DNA of 64,000 nucleotides from positions 62,001 to 126,000 of the forward strand of contig NZ_JHEI01000139.1 in the NCBI RefSeq assembly GCF_001273835.1. The letters are read 5' to 3'. A model generated the notes under the pieces. That model made no database searches. It saw only the letters and a program-made list of their open reading frames with translations, and had not been told where the DNA came from. The number at the start of each line of letters is the position of its first letter. Positions within the stretch are counted from its first letter, which is position 1. This DNA is from Leucobacter celer subsp. astrifaciens (lineage in GTDB: Bacteria > Actinomycetota > Actinomycetes > Actinomycetales > Microbacteriaceae). Both the position numbers and the translations under genes were made by a program. This document shows positions 44,901 through 52,289 of this stretch, in pieces.

Positions 44901-45770
44901 GTCTTTGAAGCAGCCGGTGATCCCAATGAAGAACAGCGGTCGCGTCTCCGGCACGCATTTCAAATGCTCACAGTGTCCTCAGGCATCTTACGATCCAGTA
45001 GTTGGGAGCCGTGGCAGACCCGGACCCGGAGACATCGTCTGCTTGTTCAACCACTTGTCAGGCACCCGGATGGCACCATCCTGATCGCTCCGCAGTATCT
45101 TCTGACAACCCTGAGCGTCTACAACAATCACCTGACACAGGGCGTTCTTCCCTGGACGGGCGAGGTGCCTGACAAGGTATCCAAGGCGCTTGCTGAGAGA
45201 CGATCGGGGCGGAACAAGGCATTCGAGCGAACACTTGAACGACAGCTTCAAGAAGTTGGGTTCAAGACAATCGCGCGAGTGAAGCCTGGCGACAACGCTC
45301 GCTTGGGCGTCCCGGAACTGACAACAGAAGTGGATCTTGTGTGTGGGCGTAGCGGCGACCCGAACATCTGGCTGATCGAAGCGAAGGACCCCGCATCTGT
45401 CTACGGTTTTGCGGAGACAGCGCGCCAGCTGCGGACCTTCTACAGCGACTCGGAGAGCAAAGGCAGAATCAAGCCTTGCTACGCCACTCAGCTCGCACGC
45501 AAGGAGGCAGAGTTGAAGCCCTACGTTGAAGAAATTGCAAAGAAGCTCGGGATAGTCGCACCTCCCGGTGCGAATGTGCACATTCTCCAGACGCGGTTCG
45601 TAACTCGCCACCTCACGCCGGCCGGATATGTGACCTCGCGCCCTTACGAAGTGTTGACCGCGACGCAGCTTCTCGCCACGATTGGAGAAAATGGAAACGT
45701 GACTGCCAAGAACTCGAAAGGTTCAGAGGATTCAGGTCGACCCGATGATCTGCATCGGCCCTCGACGTAA
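41958..45770 (+). CDS. Unrecognised 1270-residue protein with C-terminal PD-(D/E)XK nuclease domain
   Basis: A large soluble protein of unknown family. The N-terminus is basic and His/Lys-rich (GRSKARKPKHTHTK). The middle 1,000 residues are mixed alpha/beta, with no P-loop and no membrane helices; an acidic stretch near 900-930 has DDDEADAGG. At the C-terminus, about 1080-1180, NKAFERTLERQLQEVGF is followed by Asp1126 in TEVDLVCG and Glu1141-x-Lys1143 in WLIEAKDP, the D...ExK signature of restriction-type nucleases. A Ser/Lys-rich tail follows. It starts 173 bases after the small gene and ends 43 bases before the KAP gene. The nuclease domain is well supported; the rest is undescribed to me. 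Confidence 0.7.
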   Translation: MGRSKARKPKHTHTKPSGPTHDELAQIYGRFNPDQLWATLFAAASSPAARHRATSIGVALAASLRASSITNGSPREPLPDIQELVDAAAESKGIGVMHEDYISTDPTNVATVRVDDELLRYVPGLVERPIADLSRALRLADAVDDRLVRRHKFGIINIVRVAIRYVDYCLNTLLTEWQPAPNIELGDEIDLPANELDAAGRLVSADPFASLQLDQADLLALEWMTSPAVSANYNHESPTSPFGRTLRYRLSTADPHYRWLPPTYIPEVLAHAVTELVDSLERDSHARRALRASCIGAIRGALWRFSNTLIEAPPKTLDETPRLIGNEIQWLVPVDGPNFIAVSILFTEDLPRTGPWSPACVTLADRVRDHDPADGPISVQVSGGGTIKLLPGASVVPLVIVAGTSHLMAPQVPGQATLALEDLTWIAETATADDDLFRFARDLSSPEFPSGFGWEAINYWEPWRANDKTFFKGGVSPTHMYFEAHAGEAEWERAVALSSLEVALHGTGLPPLRHAEMAEISSGNAASVSFLGSESEYDYRQGTHHAPNRIGWSLPLITPPIAIVRSDPDWADGQDYRFLFDVCGGLIFAFDAIAELWRRAHEALGTPGYRLWLRTVEGADEVVEFSSSRTRPEGAPRVALWSFDLQEFVQEADGKPFAANALTAKAVEQLLVYGGVGEGVVGEIGREWLTCRPFLILETKTAQTTLNYLPRPWQLSPSDESAATASFARRLHATGIQPGEYRGVEANALVRTHLAPAALEQLNDRIALHDTDAIIATGMEQLNRVYDHLQKEQGNLTRVAQNLTTEWDPVARMAELASETLGLRQCNEIIVEAALRLDPDVEGQQPVTAQSWSALLAAADAYRTMTTLSERLHHRVAPAIIEISSAYELTFKDDEHVTDDSWALEGGSLNTAAASIRLGSVFDDDEADAGGLEDAVDPAMLESFGASTSDLFMVLMALAQWDSFDDGRSIAFASEDEALGWVFEAAGDPNEEQRSRLRHAFQMLTVSSGILRSSSWEPWQTRTRRHRLLVQPLVRHPDGTILIAPQYLLTTLSVYNNHLTQGVLPWTGEVPDKVSKALAERRSGRNKAFERTLERQLQEVGFKTIARVKPGDNARLGVPELTTEVDLVCGRSGDPNIWLIEAKDPASVYGFAETARQLRTFYSDSESKGRIKPCYATQLARKEAELKPYVEEIAKKLGIVAPPGANVHILQTRFVTRHLTPAGYVTSRPYEVLTATQLLATIGENGNVTAKNSKGSEDSGRPDDLHRPST

Positions 45771-45813
45771 CGAATCTAAGTCTGTCAACAATAAATGACA
45801 GGATGATCAGCTT

Positions 45814-47898
45814 ATGGGAGAGACTGCATGGACCGACGAAGCGCTCCATTCGAAGGAGCATGACACTCTGGGGCGGCTGTCGTATGCACAGCGAGCCGCG
45901 GACCTGATCCACGGGACCCACTCGTTCGAGTCGAGCGCGGTATTCGGTCTCAGCGGGCCCTGGGGCAGTGGTAAGACGTCGTTAGTGAACATGATCGTTG
46001 AGGAGCTGCAGAGCGAGCACCCCAGATGGGCCGTGGCGAGGTTCACCCCCTGGGCAACGAGTGATGTCTCCGGGCTCCTAGGCGAGTTCTATTCGTCGCT
46101 CGCGGAGGTTCTCCCCAAGAAGAAGGGGCAGCAGGTGCGACGGGCTCTTGCTGTGACAGCGTCCGTCGCTGCACCCGCTGCGAACCTAATTCCGATCGCT
46201 GGCGGTGCCGCCGCCGAAGGGGTTCGGCTCGTGAGTGAGGCATTGGCGAAGTTGCCGTCCTGGCAGGCCGCATTCAGTAAGGCATCGGAGGAGCTCAAGG
46301 GGCTCAAGAAACCAATACTCGTGGTTGTCGACGACATCGACCGGCTCCATGGCGATGAGCTGTTGGCTTTGCTGAAAGTGGTTCGGTTGCTCGGCAGGTT
46401 CGATGGCGTTCAGTACCTGCTCGCCTACGACGATGAGACTCTGTATCGGAGCATGACCGCATCGAGTGCGGTCAACTCCCATGATGGTTCGGCTGAGCGA
46501 TTCATGGAGAAGATCGTCCAGTATCCACTTTTCGTGCCCCCGCTGTTGCGTCACCAGCAGGTTGCACGGCTGAACATGGGCCTTGCTCGGATCTCGCGAG
46601 AGACTGTCGACGACGGTTCCTCCGGTCAACGTATTGGCGCCCTGGTTGACTGCTTCACGGACCTGTTGACGACTCCGCGAGCAATCGATCGCTATGTCGC
46701 CCAGTTGCAGCACCATATCCCGCTTCTGCCTCCGAACGAGATCGATGACGAAGACGTTGAATTGTTGACTCTCATCCGCGTCAGCTTCCCGGCTCTCTTC
46801 AACGCTATTCCGCGATACCGAAGCGAACTGATCTCCGGGCATACCGGGGAGATGAAGTTCGATGCTAATTCAATTGAGTATGAGCCGTTCGATATCGAGC
46901 CGCTCCTTATGGTTGTCCCGCCCGAAGGCCGTCGCACTGCCCGTGAGCTACTCGTCTCGCTGTTCCCAAAGAACCGAACGAAGGGACAGCTCTCGGTTCA
47001 TGCGAGCACTCGTAGCCAGAGCGTCCAGCACGAGGAGTACTTTGACCGCTACTTTGCTATGGGCATCCTTGATCACGACGTCAGCGATGCGACCGTCGAC
47101 GCGGCAGTCGCGGCTGCGACTAAGGGGGACCGAGAGTCGTTAGGGCGCCTGCTTGTCGGGACGGAGACAGAATTCCGGAGCTTGGTGCTTGGAAAATGTC
47201 TGCGCCCGTCGAACCAGCCCGCCAAGGATACTGACAGGGTTCGGCTGGCTGAAGTTCTCGCTGAGATCGCTAATGACCTTCCTTCAGAAGACAGCGCGCC
47301 ATTCAGTGACCTTGACCAGCTTCTCTCCTGGATTGGGGAGTTGCTCGTCGCGCTCGACAAGGACACGTCACCCGAGACCGTTAAGTCTCTGCTCTCGAAG
47401 ATCAACGGTCCAGTGCTTCGCATCCGAGCGTGGAGGAGAATAGAGAGCAGCATTGATCATTTGTATCGGGCTGAGAAGCCCTCCTGGTATGACCAGGCGA
47501 CGGAGGCTTTGGTCGATGAGTCGATCTCGGACTTTTTGGATCACCTCAAACAGGGCGACGATGCGGCGACTGGTTCTGGCGTCGGATACCAAGTCCACTT
47601 TATTCTGCGGCACCGTGCGGAGCAGCTCCGGCTCGCTGTTCGCGAGCTCATTGGCTCCAAGGAGGCGGACCTTTCGATCCTCGCTTCGAGACTCGTATCG
47701 GCTCGAACGATCGCCGGCATCAAGCCAGATTGGAAGTTGTCGGACGATTTCGACCAGGAGACCTTCAACCAGATTGCGCCGCGGGGCGGGGATCCTTGGT
47801 ATGACGAACCAATTCAGGACGTTGACGTTCGGGATATGAGCTGGGCAAACCGCCGCAGGTTCGCTTCTGGTCGGGTCAGTCCTCCTCCGGAGTCGTAG
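45814..47898 (+). CDS. KAP-family P-loop NTPase
   Basis: A 694-residue KAP NTPase. An N-terminal DEALHSKEHDTLGRLSYAQR lead precedes Walker A GPWGSGKTSL (Lys54), the KAP feature FTPWATSDVSGLLGEFYSSL, and Walker B LVVVDDIDRL (Asp173, Asp174, Asp176). After a hydrophobic stretch near residues 108-130 that could be membrane-associated, the rest is a helical C-terminal region. KAP NTPases include PifA, which excludes phage T7, and the ATPases of several defence islands. It is the last gene of the 34965-47898 set. No QueC-like gene is present, so it is not qatABCD. The ATPase is firm; its role with its neighbours is inferred. Confidence 0.8.
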   Translation: MGETAWTDEALHSKEHDTLGRLSYAQRAADLIHGTHSFESSAVFGLSGPWGSGKTSLVNMIVEELQSEHPRWAVARFTPWATSDVSGLLGEFYSSLAEVLPKKKGQQVRRALAVTASVAAPAANLIPIAGGAAAEGVRLVSEALAKLPSWQAAFSKASEELKGLKKPILVVVDDIDRLHGDELLALLKVVRLLGRFDGVQYLLAYDDETLYRSMTASSAVNSHDGSAERFMEKIVQYPLFVPPLLRHQQVARLNMGLARISRETVDDGSSGQRIGALVDCFTDLLTTPRAIDRYVAQLQHHIPLLPPNEIDDEDVELLTLIRVSFPALFNAIPRYRSELISGHTGEMKFDANSIEYEPFDIEPLLMVVPPEGRRTARELLVSLFPKNRTKGQLSVHASTRSQSVQHEEYFDRYFAMGILDHDVSDATVDAAVAAATKGDRESLGRLLVGTETEFRSLVLGKCLRPSNQPAKDTDRVRLAEVLAEIANDLPSEDSAPFSDLDQLLSWIGELLVALDKDTSPETVKSLLSKINGPVLRIRAWRRIESSIDHLYRAEKPSWYDQATEALVDESISDFLDHLKQGDDAATGSGVGYQVHFILRHRAEQLRLAVRELIGSKEADLSILASRLVSARTIAGIKPDWKLSDDFDQETFNQIAPRGGDPWYDEPIQDVDVRDMSWANRRRFASGRVSPPPES

Positions 47899-48190
47899 GA
47901 CGCGGCCACCCTTGGAAGTGATGCGGGAAACCCCGACACATGGTCAATCCTGGCCCAGATATCCGTCCGATCATCGGCCGCTCGTTCGGCGGGCCGAGGC
48001 TTGGGGCAGCGGACCAATTAGGTGAACAACGGCCTGCAAACCCTGCAAAACGTGATACGCAGAGCGCACTCCTGAAGAACAAAATACCTGGTCAAGTTGT
48101 CTATGAGGTCTATTCCTGCCACCTGGGGGTCAAGGGGCTTCAGCGGGAGGTCCTGGTTCGGCTGCTCTTGCGGAAGGTGACAGTGCGGAT

Positions 48191-48595
48191 CTAGTCGAGG
48201 TTGCTCAATTGCCGCCATTGATACGTTTCGGCGGGTGCGAACCGTGGCGCGATCTTGATCCGTCCGGTGTGGAATTTGCCGCCGAGCTGTGGTGCTTTCT
48301 CGATGCGGATGTCGAGGAGTGCTTTCAGGATGTGGCGTCGGTCAATGAGTCCGAGATCGTGCCAGGCCTGTTCGATGTCGTCGGCCTGGAGGAGTGCGGC
48401 GAGGTTCTCGTCGGTGACGGGCGGGACAGTGGCTTTGCTGGCCTGTTGGGGCTTCTCACCGTTGACCTGGCACAGTTCGGTGACGAGAATCCGAGCCTTC
48501 TTTGCTCTGTTGAGTCGTTGATGTGGGAAGATGGCGAGGTTTCGGACTTGGAAAGCCAGCCGATGAGGACGACAGTTCGCTAATTGGACGCGAGG
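48191..48595 (-). pseudogene. 3' fragment of a serine recombinase
   Basis: The minus strand encodes a tail reading IDRRHILKALLDIRIEKAPQ and KIAPRFAPAETYQWRQLSN, closely matching the end of the recombinase at 52290-53791. Upstream, VLIGWLS and NLAIF fall in different frames, so the fragment has frameshifts as well as lacking its catalytic half. It is replaced on that side by the reverse transcriptase gene. The 292 bases between it and the KAP gene stop hold nothing I can name. Confidence 0.8.
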
Positions 48596-48618
48596 ACCGT
48601 GTAAAGAGAGGAAGCGAC

Positions 48619-50187
48619 ATGACGCTAAGCGCCCGAAAATTCGAGAACAGGCTCCTCGCTCATCACTTATTCCCCCGGATTGCGAAGCGCGGTGATGAAT
48701 TTCCACCGTGCTTCGTTTCCACCTCTCTCGCTTCTGACATCGCCAGCAAGCTCATTGCTTTGTCGGTAGATCGCCCAGATGGCTATGGCATTGTCGCGCT
48801 TCGTTCGACGCGGTACGACCTTGCACCCCGAAGCATGGAGGTGCTCCATCCCCGAGCCTTCGCCAAGCTCGTGCGGCAGTTGCGGATCACATGGGATGAC
48901 TGGAAGCACATCGAGGCGAACCCCTCAAGTGCGCTGCGGCTTGCGGAGCATGCCGACGGGCGAGTTTTCTCCATGATTGAGCAGGCCAGCGCGGAGGATC
49001 TCATCGTGCCTGGCAGTCGATTTCTTGCGAAAGCCGACGTCACGAATTTTTATAGCTCAATCTATACTCACGCGATCCCCTGGGCCGTGCATGGCGTTGA
49101 AACTGCGAAGGACAAACAGGATGACGGTGCTGATTGGGCAAACCGGCTCGACATCGAGTTGCGGCAGGCTCGCCGCAAGGAGACAACCGGCATCTCAATC
49201 GGGCCTGGTACCTCGGCAGTCGTTGGAGAGATCATGCTTGGCGCGGTGGACGAGCATCTCCGCAACCAAGGTCACGAATTCCGCCGTTTCATCGACGACT
49301 ACTTTTTCGTTGGGCCGAGTCGGGATGGGGCGGAAGCCTTCGTAAGGGACCTCCGCGACGCGCTTGCCGTGCTGAAACTCACCGTCCACCCGGGCAAGAC
49401 CAAGATCACAGAACTGCCAATACCGGTACGACCTCGATGGATGCGCGAGCTGCGGATTGCGCTCCGCGGAGGGAATACTGCGGGAAAGCTGCTCGACCTG
49501 ATCGACCAGGCGATTGAGTCGCAGGAGGGTGCTGACGAGGACGGAGCTCTGCGCTTCGCGCTTGTTACTATCGAGAACGCTCTCGCACTTGATTCAGTCG
49601 AGGATGCAGTCCGTATTGAAGTCGCCGACCGTCTCCTTACGATCGGCTTCCTGCGGCCGATCGCGATGGGAACGGTCTGCCGAATCTTGATGCAAGTCGG
49701 CTCCGGTGCCGTCTCGGAACGCGCCGAGGCTCTCAACCAGATCCTGCGGGAGCACGTCAGTAACCGGCGGACTGACGCAGCTACATGGATCATTTACTTG
49801 CTTCTCGTGAACCAGGTAGAGGTTGATGAAGAGAGCGTCAAAGAAATTGTCCGCTCTGGTGACTGCCTTCCGCTCGCGCTTCTGACGTGCGCGACCGAGT
49901 ATCTTCCGGCCGTCAAGACATTTGTGACGAGCTTCGAGAAACGGCACCCCCCTGCATACATGCGAGACGAGTATTGGCTTGTTTACTACCAGCTCGCATT
50001 GGCGAATTTGAAGTTCAAGAAGGTGCCAGCTGACTATTACGCCGAGTTCCAACCGCTGCTTGATGCCGACGTTTCATTTATTGACCTTGATGCTGAGAAT
50101 CCGTATCGACCGATTCTCAAAGCCCCAGGTCGCGCTCCAATTTCTGGCATTGGCAGGGCAGATGGACGGAATCCCTACGCCGACTGA
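48619..50187 (+). CDS. Abi/UG-type defence reverse transcriptase
   Basis: A 522-residue RT. Motif A lies in KADVTNFYSSIYTHAIPWAV (about 138-157; catalytic Asp in ADV), and the catalytic box is FIDD (224-227, FRRFIDDYFF) instead of the usual YADD, with both Asp kept. LKLTVHPGKTKITELP is the motif D/E region. Residues about 290-520 are helical repeats, as in the alpha-solenoid of AbiA/AbiK/Abi-P2 and UG/DRT proteins. These RTs block phages, some by untemplated or ncRNA-linked DNA synthesis. ATG at 48619 follows AGAGAGGAAG. Its 3' end overlaps the convergent toxin gene by 13 bases. The exact class is not certain. Confidence 0.78.
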   Translation: MTLSARKFENRLLAHHLFPRIAKRGDEFPPCFVSTSLASDIASKLIALSVDRPDGYGIVALRSTRYDLAPRSMEVLHPRAFAKLVRQLRITWDDWKHIEANPSSALRLAEHADGRVFSMIEQASAEDLIVPGSRFLAKADVTNFYSSIYTHAIPWAVHGVETAKDKQDDGADWANRLDIELRQARRKETTGISIGPGTSAVVGEIMLGAVDEHLRNQGHEFRRFIDDYFFVGPSRDGAEAFVRDLRDALAVLKLTVHPGKTKITELPIPVRPRWMRELRIALRGGNTAGKLLDLIDQAIESQEGADEDGALRFALVTIENALALDSVEDAVRIEVADRLLTIGFLRPIAMGTVCRILMQVGSGAVSERAEALNQILREHVSNRRTDAATWIIYLLLVNQVEVDEESVKEIVRSGDCLPLALLTCATEYLPAVKTFVTSFEKRHPPAYMRDEYWLVYYQLALANLKFKKVPADYYAEFQPLLDADVSFIDLDAENPYRPILKAPGRAPISGIGRADGRNPYAD

Positions 50188-51011
50188 TCTGCGAGCGCGG
50201 CGAGCAAGTCTGTTGCCAGGAAGCTCGCCGCGAGCGAGACCTGCTCTGGGTCGCCGACGCCTTCCTCGGATCGTCCGGCCATGAGCGAACCCTGTGCGCT
50301 GCTCGATCCGAAGAGCTCGCGAAGCATTCCGACAGCCTCGGTGGTAACGGCCTTGGTCACTGGCGTAGTGAGTAGACGCTGAAGTGTATCTGCGAGCGTC
50401 GCTGTTTCGATCGTCCTGAGCAGGCGGTAGACGTCGTGCGCGTCTTTGTCGTCGCGCCGATTCTGCGGCTGTTCGAGCCTGTCGTTGATCTTGTGCAGTT
50501 TTGCGACGAGCAGCGCCGCTGGGCCGGCGACCTTCACTTCGAAGGAGCGTGAATCGTTCGGCTCCAGCGAGGTGATCGTCTTCACGTAGTAGTCGACGAT
50601 GGCGCCTTCGAGCCCGTGGGTGCGGCGCATCGCGTACCGGTCGTGCGGAGGCGCTTCGACGCCGCGACTCGTCTTCTTCCCGGGGCCGGCGACCTCGGTA
50701 GGGACCATCAGATCGACGGCGACATCGAAGTCGGTGATCCATGATCCGACGACGCGCTGCCCGTCCTTGTTCTTCAGAGGTTCGAAGCCGCCTGACTTCA
50801 GGGCGTCCTCAATGAGTGGGTCAGTGCCGAGGATGGTCGGGTCGATGACCAGGTCACCGTCGGTCGTGTAAGCCGCGAGCGCGACGTCCGCCTCGCCGGC
50901 GTGGAGGTAGATTGCCTGAGCGCCGACGAGGATGATCGCATCAAGGTGGTCTTGGAGCGCTTCGATGGCGTCGAGCAGACCCCGGCGGGCCAGGGAGACG
51001 GCGTCAGTCAT
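50175..51011 (-). CDS. AbiEii-like nucleotidyltransferase toxin
   Basis: A 278-residue protein of the AbiEii/nucleotidyltransferase type. ILVGAQAIYLHAG is the helix that carries the NTase G-motif, TTDGDLVID gives the DxD pair (Asp51, Asp53), and ITDFDVAVDLM supplies a third acid near 100. AbiEii toxins transfer nucleotides to RNA acceptors and cause growth arrest. The ATG at 51011 overlaps the upstream antitoxin stop as ATGA, fixing this start; in-frame codons further upstream are inside the antitoxin gene. It converges with the RT gene. The pair resembles type IV toxin-antitoxin systems. Confidence 0.78.
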   Translation of the reverse strand: MTDAVSLARRGLLDAIEALQDHLDAIILVGAQAIYLHAGEADVALAAYTTDGDLVIDPTILGTDPLIEDALKSGGFEPLKNKDGQRVVGSWITDFDVAVDLMVPTEVAGPGKKTSRGVEAPPHDRYAMRRTHGLEGAIVDYYVKTITSLEPNDSRSFEVKVAGPAALLVAKLHKINDRLEQPQNRRDDKDAHDVYRLLRTIETATLADTLQRLLTTPVTKAVTTEAVGMLRELFGSSSAQGSLMAGRSEEGVGDPEQVSLAASFLATDLLAALADQSA

Positions 51012-52108
51012 TTCCGCCATACCTCCTCGTTTGCCAGCATCCACGCAATGAGCGCCTCACCCTCGGCGGGGTTGCGGCCCGGACCGTTCAAGAGATCCAC
51101 AGCGACCTGCGATGGGGCCGCGAGCGTTACGCCGTCGCGCGCGGTCCAGGAGTTCTCGAAAACGTTGCTGCGGGGATCTTTCGGCTCGACGAGCAGCACG
51201 TTCTGTCCAACATCGGTCGGACGAAGATCAAGCCAGGTAGCGGCAGCAGCGATGTCCTGGACGTAGACGCGAGCGAGCCTCGCGGGGGCGTAAGGCGCCC
51301 ACTCCTTGGCGGCGAAGCTCCCCGTCACGGCGTAGCGAAATCCGTCAACATTTGCCGCCCTGGCACGGAGAGACTCGATGCCACGAGGAGCAATGAATGC
51401 CTGGGTCGAGACGGGAGGTAGAGCATAGTCGGCGGCCCATTCACGCAACAGTTTCGGCCAGTCCGGCACCCGGTAAGTGGCGTCGGAGAGCTGCTCGAGG
51501 AGGCCTTCCTCAATGAGGTAGTCGCGTACCCGGTAGGTGCCGCCAGTTGACGCGCCGGACAGCTTGAGGAGTTCGGAGATGGAAAGCGGTCCCCGGTAAT
51601 CGAGGAGGGTCCGAACGACGCGGGCGGCCGGTTCACCCTTGAGGCTGCCGCGAGGGCGACCGGGGCCACGCCACGGGTCACGGTCGGTGACGCGGTCGGA
51701 GAGGAAGATCGCGGGGCGGTCGAGCGCGATCCGCATGTTGCCCGTGGCGTCGACGTAGGCCAGACCGAGCTGTGCTAGCTCGGCACGAACCTGAGGAGAG
51801 AGGTAACGCCCGGCGACCAGTCCCTTCGCCTCGCCACCGACCTCGCGGATGATGTCGTTGAGCTGGTCGCGGATGCGCCCGAGGTCGCGTCGCTCGACGA
51901 CGCGCTTAGCCTCGACGACAAAGTCGATCACAGTTCCTGCAGGGTCCGTGAGATGCAGCGCGGCGTCTACACGCTTTGAGCCGAGCGACTCTTCCTCGCG
52001 TTCGACCAGAGTCCATCCGGTCGGCAGCCTGGAGCTGAGCGCATCCACGCAGGCGCGGAGGACTTGCCGCGTCGACTCAGGCGCTGGCATGGTGATGATC
52101 TCGCCCAT
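51008..52108 (-). CDS. AbiEi-like antitoxin/regulator with winged helix
   Basis: A 366-residue protein upstream of the toxin. A winged-helix region (about 160-210) includes TLLDYRGPLSISELLKLSGA and VRDYLIEEGLLEQL, as in AbiEi-type antitoxins that bind their own promoter. The N-terminal part has Asp62 and Glu66-x-Lys68 in VIDFVVEAKR, which resembles a PD-(D/E)XK core, perhaps structural only. The C-terminal half reads like an AbiEi antitoxin domain (RYAVTGSFAAKEWAPY). ATG at 52108 follows GGAGG. Inverted repeats lie directly upstream. It is translationally coupled to the toxin. Confidence 0.72.
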   Translation of the reverse strand: MGEIITMPAPESTRQVLRACVDALSSRLPTGWTLVEREEESLGSKRVDAALHLTDPAGTVIDFVVEAKRVVERRDLGRIRDQLNDIIREVGGEAKGLVAGRYLSPQVRAELAQLGLAYVDATGNMRIALDRPAIFLSDRVTDRDPWRGPGRPRGSLKGEPAARVVRTLLDYRGPLSISELLKLSGASTGGTYRVRDYLIEEGLLEQLSDATYRVPDWPKLLREWAADYALPPVSTQAFIAPRGIESLRARAANVDGFRYAVTGSFAAKEWAPYAPARLARVYVQDIAAAATWLDLRPTDVGQNVLLVEPKDPRSNVFENSWTARDGVTLAAPSQVAVDLLNGPGRNPAEGEALIAWMLANEEVWRK

Positions 52109-52120
52109 CGTGGCCCTCCG

Positions 52121-52247
52121 TTCTGGAAACCTTGGATCTCCGCCGTCAGCGGAACTGCGTGGTTTACCGAATGTAGCATGCTTTCTGGAAAACTACGGAT
52201 TCCGCTGACGCTGGAATATGGTGTTTTCCAGAACTCTGTGATCCAAG
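52121..52247. promoter_or_regulatory. Nested inverted repeats upstream of the AbiE-like pair
   Basis: Three inverted pairs lie nested here: CGTCAGCGGAA at 52144-52154 with TTCCGCTGACG at 52200-52210; TTCTGGAAAAC at 52183-52193 with GTTTTCCAGAA at 52223-52233 (a related half, TTCTGGAAAC, is at 52121-52130); and CTTGGATC at 52131-52138 with GATCCAAG at 52240-52247. AbiEi-type antitoxins repress by binding paired repeats and bending DNA, so this is the probable operator. The region could also form a cruciform. Confidence 0.65.
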
Positions 52248-52289
52248 TGCATTCCCTCGTCGGACGCACTGCACTTCTCTCGCAGGTCC

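Noticed and set aside
45814..47898. qatABCD system
   Set aside because: A KAP-type NTPase is present but no QueC-like gene adjoins it, and the only TatD (25215) is part of the housekeeping metG-tatD-ksgA run.
34965..47898. Restriction-modification or BREX/DISARM locus
   Set aside because: No methyltransferase motif (DPPY, NPPF or PC of C5 enzymes), no PglZ and no DrmA/B-like helicase was found in the island.
48191..50187. Retron
   Set aside because: The RT lacks the retron-type catalytic YADD context and no msr/msd-like fold with flanking inverted repeats was seen upstream; the helical C-terminal extension fits Abi/UG RTs better.
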